Positions 22,446-31,151 of a stretch of DNA of 42,378 bases are shown here, one piece after another. The stretch spans positions 1 to 42,378 of the IMG/VR virus record IMGVR_UViG_3300042319_000516; one strand, given 5' to 3'. This stretch comes from a virus. Position numbers and translations under genes: made by a program. Numbering within the stretch: position 1 is the first letter of the stretch; the number at the start of each line of letters is the position of its first letter. The notes under the pieces are model-generated. The model was not told where the DNA came from and searched no databases. It saw only the letters and a list, made by a program, of their open reading frames with translations.

Positions 22446-22807
22446 GACTACTTAATACAAGCTCTGTTAAAGTTACACGTTATGGTGAACAAGCTCTTGA
22501 TGACAATGGTAACGTTGTAGTGACACAGAAACAAACATTCACCGTTACCGGTAATTGGCAACCAGTACCTAACGTACAGAAAGGTGAAGTAGCTAAAGTA
22601 TTACCTGAAGGTGTTAAGATTGAAGATGTATTAGTATTCTTCACTAAATCAGAGCTAAAACCGGATAACGAAAAGACTGGTGTTACTGGTGATGAAGTAG
22701 AGCTAGACGGTTGGCGATACAAAGTAATTCAAGAGCGTAATTGGTCAGTGCAACTTCCACGTATTCGACACAGAGAATTCTTGTTGGTAAGGAAGACTAA
22801 GCTATGA
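22442..22807 (+). CDS. Hypothetical neck/tail protein
   Basis: Start at ATG 22442 (MRLLNTSSVKVTRYG), coupled by ATGA to the upstream stop. The 121-residue beta-rich product (YGEQALDDNGNVVVTQKQTFTVTGNWQPV ... WRYKVIQERNW) sits among neck genes and resembles head-closure proteins in size and fold pattern. The exact role is not resolved. Confidence 0.65.
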   Translation: MRLLNTSSVKVTRYGEQALDDNGNVVVTQKQTFTVTGNWQPVPNVQKGEVAKVLPEGVKIEDVLVFFTKSELKPDNEKTGVTGDEVELDGWRYKVIQERNWSVQLPRIRHREFLLVRKTKL

Positions 22808-23445
22808 GTTATACAAACAGTCTTAATATCAACACACAACAAAATGGTATTATCAACTTAGTAAAACAAGTTGTTGGTACACGATTAGCTCAAATCAAAT
22901 CATCTTCTAATGTTGGACAATTAGTTCCAGCAGTAATAAAGAAACGTTCTACAGACAGAGCATCTACAAATCAACCAGCCGTTGATTTACCTTACCCTTA
23001 CTGCTTAGTTGATTTCCTCAATGCTTCCTTCTGGGGTGGTGCTGAGCTAGTCAATGAGAAGTATGCAGATAATGGTAACAGATTATACGAGACTGATTAC
23101 ATTGTCAAGTTCGTAATAGATTTTGTCGGAAGACAGACAGACGATGTTCACAGTATAGCGTTAAGTCTTCATAAAGCCCTTACAACATCATTCTTCAGAA
23201 ACAAAGTATCTGACCTCACAGGAGGAAGATTGTTTAAGATTTCTAATGATGTTAAGCGAGGGATGATACAGCGTCAAACAGAGTGGGTTGATTTATCCAC
23301 AATAGTTATTGACATTACATTCAGAGATGTTCTTGAAATTGATTCTGAAGGTAATATCGTACAAATCATTCTCAACGGGGAACTACATGATCATTTCATT
23401 GACCCTGATCCTATTTTAATAAACATAAACACTAACGAGGTTTAA
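22804..23445 (+). CDS. Neck/tail terminator protein (gp12-like)
   Basis: A 213-residue protein placed immediately before the sheath. YPYCLVDFLNASFWGG, KFVIDFVGRQTDDVHSIALSLHKAL and VDLSTIVIDITFRDV match the phage neck-terminator (tail-terminator) type, which caps the tube at its head end. The C-terminal acidic tail (DHFIDPDPILININTNEV) is extra. Start overlaps the previous stop (ATGA). Confidence 0.75.
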   Translation: MSYTNSLNINTQQNGIINLVKQVVGTRLAQIKSSSNVGQLVPAVIKKRSTDRASTNQPAVDLPYPYCLVDFLNASFWGGAELVNEKYADNGNRLYETDYIVKFVIDFVGRQTDDVHSIALSLHKALTTSFFRNKVSDLTGGRLFKISNDVKRGMIQRQTEWVDLSTIVIDITFRDVLEIDSEGNIVQIILNGELHDHFIDPDPILININTNEV

Positions 23446-23447
23446 TA

Positions 23448-24794
23448 ATGGCTGGTGCTATTACCGACATTGCAAATGTCACCATCTCTTTACAAGGTGT
23501 TACTGTTAGCCGTCAGGGTTATGGTACTCCGGTATTCTTAGCGAAACACCGCTTCACTCAGGAAGTAGTTACCGCTTATTCTAATCTTTTATCTGTTGGT
23601 CAAGTATTCCCTACTACTCACAGTGTATACAAAGCTGCTACTCAATTCTTCGCTAACACCCCAGTTGGTAAAGCGTTTAAAGTTGGTCAGATTGAAGCTG
23701 ATTTAAAGCTGACTCCTTCCGCTGTTGCTACTGGTAAGATTTATAGCTTCACAATCGCTTCAGGTGCTGTATCGGCTAATATCTCTGTTACAGCTACTGG
23801 TTCAGATACAACTACTACAATCGCTACAGCTATTGCTGCTGCTGTTGAAGCATCTACTGTAGGTGCATTAGTTGCCGCTACAGCAGCTACTGGCGTTGTT
23901 ACAATCGCTCCTACAGGTACTAACAAGTTTGCTGTAACTGCTCTACTGAACGTAACAGATTCTTATACCTCTACAGCTACTGCTCCACAAGCTCTGCAAC
24001 GTGTATTAGACGCTGACTCAGATTGCTACTTCATTGCATCAGAAGACCATTCAGAAGCATGGGTATTAGCTATGGCTGCTGATGTAGAAGCCCGTAGTAA
24101 ACTGTATGCTGTTGCTGTTGAAGGTGCTACTAACTACGGTACTTACGTTAAAGGTGCTGCTGTATCAGGTGACATCTTAGGTAAGCTGTCAGATGCTGGT
24201 TACTTCCGTACATTCGGTTTGTATCATCAACGTGCTGATGAAGACTTCGTGGAATTAAACTACGTAGGTCACAATGCTCCGTTTGATGCTGGTTCAGTAA
24301 TTTGGACTAACAACGTAGTTGCTCTGGCTGCTTCTCAGAATGTAGACGGTAATGTCCTGACACAAACACAACAGAATAATTTGTCTGCTCGTAATGCTAC
24401 ATTCATTCGTTTAGAAGGTGGTCAGAATGCTACTCGTGGTGGTCTGGTTGCTGGTGGTGAGCGCATTGACAACATCCGTGGTCGTGATGCTTTAGAGAAT
24501 GAAATGAAAGCTAACCTGACTGCTCTGTTACTGTCTCAGAAAGGCGGTAAGCTGCCATACAACAACAACGGTATCAACGCTGTTCGTTCTACCATTGCTA
24601 AAACTCTGGATCTGTTTGTTCGCCGTAGCTTCATCAATGACAACTACTTAATCACTTTACCTGATGAGCGTGACGTATCCGCTGCGAAGAAAGGTTTAGG
24701 TCTGTTGGACGAAGGTTACTTCAAAGCTGAGTTGTCTGGTTCAATCGAATTGATTGACATCACCGGTACACTGGCAATTTCTTTTAACGCTTAA
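23448..24794 (+). CDS. Contractile tail sheath protein
   Basis: A 448-residue protein of the DUF3383 sheath type: DIANVTISLQGVTVSRQGYGTPVFL at the N-terminus, an Ala/Thr-rich central insertion (SVTATGSDTTTTIATAIAAAV) and a C-terminal SIELIDITGTLAISFNA strand that interlinks sheath subunits. It establishes a contractile tail. The central Thr/Ala stretch (about residues 100-180) is low-complexity and could be a surface domain. Confidence 0.88.
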   Translation: MAGAITDIANVTISLQGVTVSRQGYGTPVFLAKHRFTQEVVTAYSNLLSVGQVFPTTHSVYKAATQFFANTPVGKAFKVGQIEADLKLTPSAVATGKIYSFTIASGAVSANISVTATGSDTTTTIATAIAAAVEASTVGALVAATAATGVVTIAPTGTNKFAVTALLNVTDSYTSTATAPQALQRVLDADSDCYFIASEDHSEAWVLAMAADVEARSKLYAVAVEGATNYGTYVKGAAVSGDILGKLSDAGYFRTFGLYHQRADEDFVELNYVGHNAPFDAGSVIWTNNVVALAASQNVDGNVLTQTQQNNLSARNATFIRLEGGQNATRGGLVAGGERIDNIRGRDALENEMKANLTALLLSQKGGKLPYNNNGINAVRSTIAKTLDLFVRRSFINDNYLITLPDERDVSAAKKGLGLLDEGYFKAELSGSIELIDITGTLAISFNA

Positions 24795-24806
24795 TTGGAG
24801 TAAACA

Positions 24807-25301
24807 ATGGCTTATATTAAAACTTACTCACCTCAAAGTGTGCGCATCTCTTGGGGTGGGGTTATGATCACGGGTTACGCAGATGGTGAATTCGTTACTA
24901 TCACCCCTAACTCCGACTTAACTGACGAGGTTGTGGGCGCTGCCGGCGATGTGGCACTTACAAAGATTGCCAACTACACAGCAATGGTAACAATCACTCT
25001 GTTACAGAATGCTGAGTGTAACTTATACTTATCAAACATCTATGCTGCACAGCAACGTGCTGACGATATTGTTCGTGAGAACATGACCATTGTAGACCCA
25101 TCTGGTTCAACCCTGTATGAATGCCGTGACGCACACCTAAAAACTGCTGCTCCGGTAACATTATCGGATGGTCAGAACGCGAAAAGCTGGCAATTCTTTG
25201 TCTCTAACATGATTCCTGTTTCTTCTAACAGTGAAATCACTCAAGCCCTCGGCATTGCGTCCCAAGTCGCAGCCGCAGCCGAACTTCTTGGTGTAGGCTA
25301 G
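24807..25301 (+). CDS. Tail tube protein
   Basis: A 164-residue protein of DUF3277 type: YSPQSVRISWGGVMITGYADGEFVTITPNSD, GAAGDVALTKIANYTAMVTITLLQNAE, and a C-terminal helix. This fold forms the hexameric rings of the inner tube in myoviruses. It follows the sheath as usual and ends before a strong terminator. Confidence 0.85.
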   Translation: MAYIKTYSPQSVRISWGGVMITGYADGEFVTITPNSDLTDEVVGAAGDVALTKIANYTAMVTITLLQNAECNLYLSNIYAAQQRADDIVRENMTIVDPSGSTLYECRDAHLKTAAPVTLSDGQNAKSWQFFVSNMIPVSSNSEITQALGIASQVAAAAELLGVG

Positions 25302-25309
25302 TAATGATT

Positions 25310-25334
25310 AGCCCCGCTTTGTCGGGGCTTTTTA
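25310..25334 (+). terminator. Rho-independent terminator after the tube gene
   Basis: AGCCCCG (25310-25316), loop CTTTGT, CGGGGCT (25323-25329), then TTTTTACTTT. Confidence 0.9.
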
Positions 25335-25349
25335 CTTTAAGAGGTGATT

Positions 25350-25916
25350 GTGTTGAACTTTAACGGTAGTGGTTGGTCACTATTCAAAGATAGGTCGGTT
25401 GCCGTATACAACCCAAGGTTAGTTTCTTTAGTATTAGGAAGTCAACCTATCACTGAATTTGCTCCTGACCAGATGGTTAACATTTCCTACGCTGCTGAGA
25501 ATATCGGCGTAGTAAAGGGTATCGATGGTAACACGGCATTACAGAGACAAACAAACAAAGACGCTATTGTAACATTCACTCTACTTCAGATGAGTCAGAA
25601 CAATAAGTGGTTGTTAGATATTCAGCGTAATATGCAAGACCCTAGAAAACCTATTGAGCTTCCTCAATTAGTGTTTACAGATTATAACTTAATGGTGAGT
25701 TGGAAGTCAACATCATCATTCATTCAGAAGCATCCAGACCAATCCTATACGAATATGGCTGGTGCTACAACATGGTCGGTGTACTGTATTGACATGCAGC
25801 CTAACCAGAACATTAAACTAGATGATTCATTATTGACGAATGAGCAAATCCTATTCCGTAAAGTAGGTGAAGCGGTGAAGTCTGTTGGGAAACAGATTAC
25901 ATCAGTATTCTCGTAA
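25350..25916 (+). CDS. Second tube-like tail protein
   Basis: About 188 residues. TAAGAGGTGAT precedes a run of possible starts (GTG 25344, GTG 25350, TTG 25353); I choose GTG 25350, five bases after GAGG. DGNTALQRQTNKDAIVTFTLLQMSQNNKWL parallels the tube protein's GDVALTKIANYTAMVTITLLQNAECNLYL, so the two are probably paralogues. It may form the first tube ring on the baseplate or a tail-tip ring. Role inferred from fold similarity and position. Confidence 0.6.
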   Translation: MLNFNGSGWSLFKDRSVAVYNPRLVSLVLGSQPITEFAPDQMVNISYAAENIGVVKGIDGNTALQRQTNKDAIVTFTLLQMSQNNKWLLDIQRNMQDPRKPIELPQLVFTDYNLMVSWKSTSSFIQKHPDQSYTNMAGATTWSVYCIDMQPNQNIKLDDSLLTNEQILFRKVGEAVKSVGKQITSVFS

Positions 25917-25937
25917 TGAACAAAGGAGAACTTTCAA

Positions 25938-26381
25938 ATGCAAATGCCAGCAAATAATTTTCGTATGACAGAGATTGACGGAAGTCAATATCAAATTAAA
26001 CTCTTAGATGGTATGAGTGGTTTCAAAACCTCAGTAGAATTATCTAAAGTGTTGTTACCGTTAGTGGGTGAATCATTCGATGCTTCACGACATGATGATG
26101 TGTTTCATGGAGCACCTAAAACATTCCGTGAGATGGCACTTTTACTGTTACAACAATTAGACCAAATCAATTTAGAAGATATGATCTTCAATCGTCTGTT
26201 AGCTTATTTAGTTAAAGATGGTGTTCAAGTTAAGTTGGCTGATATTATCATGGGCCAATATGAAGTGTTGATTGAATTAGTAGCCTTTGCTATTGAACAG
26301 AACTTCGGGAGTCTTTTCAAGGGAAAGGGTTTAATTTCTCGTTTTCAAGAGAAGTTTCAGAGCATGACCAGCCCTACTTAA
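25938..26381 (+). CDS. Tail assembly chaperone, short form (gpG-like)
   Basis: A 147-residue protein located between tube genes and tape measure, where lambda-type tail chaperones sit. It is made by normal reading to the stop at 26379 (ends FQSMTSPT). A helical domain (RHDDVFHGAPKTFREMALLLLQQLDQINLEDMIFNRLL) dominates. About 49 bases before the stop a double slippery sequence can divert ribosomes to a longer form. Confidence 0.82.
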   Translation: MQMPANNFRMTEIDGSQYQIKLLDGMSGFKTSVELSKVLLPLVGESFDASRHDDVFHGAPKTFREMALLLLQQLDQINLEDMIFNRLLAYLVKDGVQVKLADIIMGQYEVLIELVAFAIEQNFGSLFKGKGLISRFQEKFQSMTSPT

Positions 26382-26596
26382 ATCAAGTATTGGCTGCGAT
26401 AAAGAAAGGCACCCTTCTTGATGATGAAGATTGGTTCTTTTATCAAATATCTGAAATGACTGAATTCAAAGTGAGTGCATGGGAATTAATGAACGTGTAC
26501 ACATATATTGAATGCTTGAAACTACGAGAATATCTGACAATCAAATATACAAAAGAAGAAGCATATCGAAAGGATGCTAAACTGCGGGAGAAATAA
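25938..26596 (+). CDS. Tail assembly chaperone, -1 frameshift form (gpGT-like)
   Basis: A -1 shift within 26321-26333 continues in the frame running to 26596, giving about 219 residues. The extension reads NFSFSREVSEHDQPYL..., then AAIKKGTLLDDEDWFFYQIS and ends KDAKLREK. The downstream frame has no good start of its own (TTG at 26390 without a ribosome site) and its stop is fused to the tape-measure ATG (TAATG). In lambda the equivalent GT protein binds the tape measure and recruits tube subunits. Confidence 0.82.
26321..26333 (+). promoter_or_regulatory. Tandem -1 ribosomal slippery sites
   Basis: GGGAAAGGGTTTA in frame as G GGA AAG GGT TTA holds two consecutive X-XXY-YYZ heptamers, GGGAAAG (26321-26327, the lambda G/GT heptamer) and GGGTTTA (26327-26333). 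Both shift into the same -1 frame, giving nearly identical fusions. Confidence 0.85.
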
Positions 26597-28097
26597 TGTC
26601 CAGCCCAATTGAAGATTTTATTGTCAGCTTGGGATTTGATACATCAAAAGTCAAATCTCAAATTCAAGATTTACACAAATCGTTAGAAAAGTTGGCTGTT
26701 GGAGTAGATGCTAAACGTGTTAAAAACGGATTAAAAGCTGAGAAGCAAATATCCGATAACGCTGTAAAAGTTGCTGAAACAACAGCTAAGAAAAAAGAAG
26801 ACATTGAAAAGAAAACTGTAAAACAATCTATTGCGTTACAGGATAGTCATGTCAAAGCTCAAATTAAACTGCAAGAAAAACTAGCTAAACAAAAAGCTAG
26901 AGACTTCAATCTTGTTGAAAAAGCTTTACAGAAGACACAGAAGAAAGCGATTGAACGACAAGAAGCGTTGTATCGTTTAAACAATAAAGCCAAACCAGCA
27001 CAGAATCCATCACAATCTTTTATAGAATCAGCAAAGAGACAACAAGCTGTTCGTGGATTATTGAATAATGAACAGAACCCTCAGCTTAAAGCTATGGGCA
27101 ATTACTATCGTAAGATGCAATCTGACCAGTCGGCTTTAGGTATTGCAAACGAACGATTACGTAAACGCAGGTCACTAGGTACTCTCACTAACCTACAAGC
27201 TTTCCGTGATCTGAAGTCTAGTGGACCCGAAGGAAGACAACACGCATTACAAGCTCTATTGTCAGCAAGACAAGCTGCTCGTGGTGGTTCATTAGAAAAG
27301 ATTAAATCCATTCGTGCTACTGTAATTAAACTGAATAGAGATTTGAAAGAATCTAATGCTCGTGTAGCTACATTGCTGACAGCACCAACAGGTTCTGCTA
27401 CTAACAACACATTCAACGCTATCAAGAAGGGTGGTGGTTTTCAGAACTACACTTCTCAACAACAGTCGATGTTAGTACAAGGCGCTCAGAAACAAACCAC
27501 ACAGAAAGGTGCTGACGCATTTGTTCGCGCAGCAAGAGATGTAGAACGCTATCGTCCTCTTGGTGGTGCTAAGATTGATGCAGCTATTGCATCAGGTAAT
27601 ATAGATCAGCTTAGAACAGTGACGAAAGAACTGTCTAGGATGAACCACGAGCTTGAGAAACAGCGTAGGCATAGTATGGGTGCTGCTGCTGCAATGAGTA
27701 GCTTACAGGACTCTACACGCAATATGGTGCGAGAGTATGCTAGTTTGTATGCTTTGTTTGCAGGTACTACGTATTTCAAAGAACAGATTAAAGCATTAGA
27801 TTCAATGAATGCTTCTGTATTAGCTGTGTCAGATAATTCTGAGCAAGCTGCCGCTACAGTAGGTTATCTGAAAGATGTTATTGTACAAAATGGTTTGTCG
27901 TTAAAAGATACGACTAAAGACTTTGTTAAACTTCGTGCTGCAATGCAAGATAAATATTCTCTTGACCAAACTAAGCAAGCATTTGAATCATTAACTAAGT
28001 CTGGTATTATTCTTCAGTTGTCACAAGATGATATGGCTGGTACAGTAAAAGCTGTAGCACAAATGTTCTCTAAACAACAAGTAATGGCTCAGGAACT
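26596..28097 (+). CDS. Tape measure protein, exon 1
   Basis: 500 codons plus two bases from ATG 26596. Lys/Gln-rich helical repeats (KETAKKKEDIEKKTVKQSIA-like region at 70-130) form a long coiled region, then a tape-measure core (STRNMVREYASLYALFAGTTYFKEQIKALDSMNASVLAVS ...). Splicing joins MAQEL to KEQLGDRLPIA, the conserved 'aqeLrgqLgerlP' motif. The unspliced frame would end at 28119 (LKIRFAA). It sets tail length and is injected ahead of DNA; spliced length 843 residues. Confidence 0.88.
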
Positions 28098-28160
28098 TAA
28101 AATTAGGTTCGCTGCATAGAAATGTGCAGAAAAATATATTCCTTTAATTGCGGGGAAATC

Positions 28161-28188
28161 TTGACAGGTGTTGACTACCGTGTATAAT
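28161..28188 (+). promoter_or_regulatory. Consensus sigma70 promoter inside the intron
   Basis: TTGACA (28161-28166), 16-base spacer, TATAAT (28183-28188). Both hexamers are perfect. It lies 100 bases before the endonuclease ATG and inside the intron, so it would express the endonuclease independently of late tail transcription. Confidence 0.8.
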
Positions 28189-28289
28189 ATACAAAGCAAA
28201 CAGTAATGTGTTTGTGATGGTAAAAACGTCAACAATAGAGACAATCCGCAGCGAAGCAGAAAATTCTCTGAAAATCAGTAGGAGCAGAA

Positions 28290-28994
28290 ATGTTTGTAAA
28301 TAAGATAAAAGTTATAGTATTGAAAGATTACCCAAATTATGCAGTAAGTGCTTGTGGTAAAGTTTTTAATATAAAAAGAAACAAAGAGATCGCACAATCA
28401 ATTAAGGTGATAAATAATTATCCTAGTTGTTATGTGAGATTGTCCGTAGAAGGTGTCGTGTACAATAGAAAAGTACACAGATTAGTTCTTGAAGCATGGC
28501 AAGGTTGTCCAGACAAAAAGCTGCAAGTCAACCACAAAGACGGTAACTCTTTAAACAATAACGTTGAAAACCTTGAGTGGGTAACAGCCAGTCAAAATCA
28601 ACGACACGCAGTTTCTACAGGACTTAAAGGTAAAGGCTCAGACTTATACAATGCGAGTCTAACTGAAGACGCTGTACATAAAGTTTGTCAAATGCTTGTC
28701 AACGGACACAGAATCTGTGATATAGCTAAGGAAGTTAACACATCCAAAGGTGTTATAAGATTGATACGTGCCGGCGACTGTTACTTCCACATAAGGCAGC
28801 TTTACAAAATAGAACATAACTATCCCAATGACTTCTCTGTGAATACTGTCAAGTGGGTTTGTTATAGAATTTTAGACGGATTGGGTGATAAAGAAATTGC
28901 GAAACTCAGTAGCAATGACAAGCTCAGTACGATAGAGATAAAACGAATTAGATATAAGATTCGTTATAAAAACATTTCTGATGAATTTTTCTGA
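28290..28994 (+). CDS. Intron-encoded HNH homing endonuclease
   Basis: A 234-residue protein with ribosome site AGTAGGAGCAG before ATG 28290. The N-terminus DYPNYAVSACGKVFNIKRNKE is a NUMOD4-like motif. VHRLVLEAW...LQVNHKDGNSLNNNVENLEWVT is a full HNH core (His, Asn-His, Asn and Asn in LNNNVENLEW). Residues about 125-160 (AVHKVCQMLVNGHRICDIAKEVNTSKGVIRLI) are an HTH-like DNA-binding repeat. It would cut intron-less tape-measure alleles to spread the intron. Confidence 0.9.
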   Translation: MFVNKIKVIVLKDYPNYAVSACGKVFNIKRNKEIAQSIKVINNYPSCYVRLSVEGVVYNRKVHRLVLEAWQGCPDKKLQVNHKDGNSLNNNVENLEWVTASQNQRHAVSTGLKGKGSDLYNASLTEDAVHKVCQMLVNGHRICDIAKEVNTSKGVIRLIRAGDCYFHIRQLYKIEHNYPNDFSVNTVKWVCYRILDGLGDKEIAKLSSNDKLSTIEIKRIRYKIRYKNISDEFF

Positions 28995-29151
28995 ACGTTC
29001 AACGGCCAGTCGAAAGACGTAGACTCAAGTGAGTCGAAATGGGGAACCCTTAACATTAAGTTGAAGGTGAAGATATGGTCTGATCTTACAGGAGACTGTA
29101 AGCAGCTTGAATAAAGCGGGGAAGGGTTAACGACCCTTCCTGAACATAATG

Positions 29152-30181
29152 TAAAGAACAGCTAGGCGACAGATTACCAATAGCAATGAGAGCCTTAGAA
29201 AAATCCACAGGTAAAACAGCTAAAGAGTTGTTTAAAATGATGGAGCAAGGACAACTTGGTGCCGAATATATTCTTCCGTTCGTATTACAAATGGAGAAGT
29301 TGGTAAACGTCAATGACGCTTATACTAAATCTCTTGATAAGCTTGGTATTGTAGAGAACAGAATGAAAGCAGCTTTCTCTGTAACTGCTGCTGAGAACTT
29401 AGATAAAGGTGGTTTTACTGAAGGTCTGAAAAACTTCTTCAAAACAATAACTGATCTGGTTAACAATAATGAAGATACACTACAGCGTCTTGGCAGAATA
29501 TACAAGAAAGTGTTTGATGTACTGTCAGTTGTAGTGAGAGGTGCTACACAATGGTTTGCTTCTTTCTTACGTTCTGTAGAAACGGTAGGTCAGGCAATAG
29601 GATGGTTTGTTGATAACCCTCTGGCGGCTTTAATAGTGGCTATGCCTATTCTGATTACTAATATGAAGAATTTAGGTTTAGTGATGGCTGCTGCTTTCAA
29701 AACACCTCTCGTTATTCTGACTACAATCGTAGGTGTACTTGATGAAATCAGAGCATACTTTGATGATGATGTAGTTGGTTTGTTTGATGATAAGGGTTGG
29801 TCTGAAGAAAAGAGTAAGAAAGTACACGCCCAACGACGAATGATGATGGGTATGGGTAGTGCTGAAGACGCTAAACTTGTTGGCGGTGATTTCACAGTAG
29901 GGCCATTAGCTCAATTTGGGCAAGACATCGCTAAGAATATGCCCGTTGCTTCTCAGACAGAACACGGTTCAGTAATACTTTCGGCACTGGAAGGTTTTGC
30001 TAAAACATCCTTCGATTATACTATGGCTGGATTGAAAGACTTTACATCTTGGTATTCACAAAATACTGTTGGTGGTAATATCAGTATCACAATCAATTCA
30101 CCTGACCCAGAAAAAGCTGGTGAAAGTGTGAAGAAGGAATTAGAGCGTATGACTGGCATGCAATCTGTTGGAGTAAGGTAA
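29152..30181 (+). CDS. Tape measure protein, exon 2
   Basis: The first base completes a Leu codon; then KEQLGDRLPIAMRALEKSTGKTAKELFKMMEQGQL follows, a conserved tape-measure segment. A hydrophobic stretch (GWFVDNPLAALIVAMPILITNM, about 110 residues in) fits the membrane-active part of tape measures. The end GNISITINSPDPEKAGESVKKELERM is a common C-terminal motif. An ATG at 29186 is in frame but starts too late to include the motif. Stop coupled to next ATG (TAATG). Confidence 0.87.
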
Positions 30182-30816
30182 TGGCTGTATTCTACATCAA
30201 AACAAAAGCTGGTGATGTCTTTGAATTGACAGCCACCACTGATGTAGGGTTTCAACATAGAAATACTAATACGAAGTTCCCCGTTGAATCGGGGGCTTCT
30301 ATTACAGATCATTCTGTTGTTGAAAATTCTACGTTTACATTATCTGGTGTGATCACTGAAGTTGTCAATCTCACTAAGAACTCTCCACAGAAAGGTATCA
30401 AAGATTACATTCAAGGTTTAGATACTTTACGTAAATCTCGTGAACTATTTACGGTGTTCTTAGACAACCGTTTATCTCCATACAAGAACTGTTTGTTTAC
30501 AGACTTCAGTGGACAGAAAGGTGTTGTTGAAGGGCTTGGGAGTTGGCGTATTAATATGTCAATTGAACAAGTACGTATCGTAGACAAAGCTAAAGCTTCT
30601 TTAGTTGAAGTAGCTGGGGAATCTTCTGATGATACAGTAAACGCAGAAAAAGCTAAAGCTGATGCACTTGCTGGAAAGAAAGACAGCGGTAGTAAGTCTA
30701 ATACTAAACCTGAAAGTTTATTTCGGGCCGGTGCGGATGCGGTATTACCTGAAGAACAAATTAATAAGTGGTTGGGTGGTGCGAGATTACCTGATGGTAT
30801 CACAGGAGCAGGTTAA
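30181..30816 (+). CDS. Dit-like baseplate/tail protein
   Basis: A 211-residue protein. FPVESGASITDHSVVENSTFTLSGVITEVV (35-64) is the Dit-like N-terminal barrel pattern, followed by YIQGLDTLRKSRELFTVFLDNR. The C-terminal 60 residues are charged and disordered (GKKDSGSKSNTKPE) then helical. It probably forms the ring linking tube to baseplate hub. Located just after the tape measure as expected. Confidence 0.72.
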   Translation: MAVFYIKTKAGDVFELTATTDVGFQHRNTNTKFPVESGASITDHSVVENSTFTLSGVITEVVNLTKNSPQKGIKDYIQGLDTLRKSRELFTVFLDNRLSPYKNCLFTDFSGQKGVVEGLGSWRINMSIEQVRIVDKAKASLVEVAGESSDDTVNAEKAKADALAGKKDSGSKSNTKPESLFRAGADAVLPEEQINKWLGGARLPDGITGAG

Positions 30817-31151
30817 TGGCTTTATCTATATTTGTTCCAACAGACGCTTATTCTGAAACACGTATCAGCTTGAACAATCAAATCCTCTACTCCGTAATGA
30901 AATGGAACACAAGAGAATCCTCTTGGTATTTTAGTTTACTTGATGTGAACAAGAATACGTTAATGGATGGTGTTAAACTTTGTTTTGGTGTATGTGCTAC
31001 AAGTAAGCTATCTAATAACCCTCTGGGTGGTAATATCTATATTGTGAATAATACAGATAGTATTGAAGACCTTGGACGTAATAACTTTGGACAGGGTTTG
31101 AAGTATGAGTTTGTTTATCTCACTAACGCAGAAGAAGCAGGAGTGTTCTAA
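30816..31151 (+). CDS. Baseplate plug-like protein (Pam3 gp18-like)
   Basis: A 111-residue beta-rich protein (ETRISLNNQILYSVMKWNTRESSWYFSLLDVNKNTLMDGVKLCFGV). The pattern 'lng..y.l.m.wN.r...W.f.l.d..g..l..gv.l' is that of the small baseplate plug family of simple myoviruses. Start and stop overlap neighbouring genes (TAATG). Confidence 0.7.
   Translation: MALSIFVPTDAYSETRISLNNQILYSVMKWNTRESSWYFSLLDVNKNTLMDGVKLCFGVCATSKLSNNPLGGNIYIVNNTDSIEDLGRNNFGQGLKYEFVYLTNAEEAGVF

Larger units (their letters stand above)
28098..29151 (+). other. Group I intron with HNH endonuclease (tape measure gene)
   Basis: 1054 nt. Exon end CAGGAACT (28090-28097) pairs with GGTTC(g)CTG (28106-28114), U.G at the junction, one bulge. 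P7 strands lie in GTAGACTC (near 29019) and GAAGATATGGTCTG (near 29072). The last base is G (29151). It encodes the HNH protein at 28290-28994 and carries an internal consensus promoter. Confidence 0.86.

Noticed and set aside
19508-30803. Long antisense open frames under capsid, sheath and tape-measure genes (for example 19508-19786, 23741-23926, 29590-29895, 30411-30803)
   Set aside because: They mirror well-supported genes on the other strand, lack ribosome sites and show low-complexity Ser/Ala/Thr translations typical of antisense shadows.
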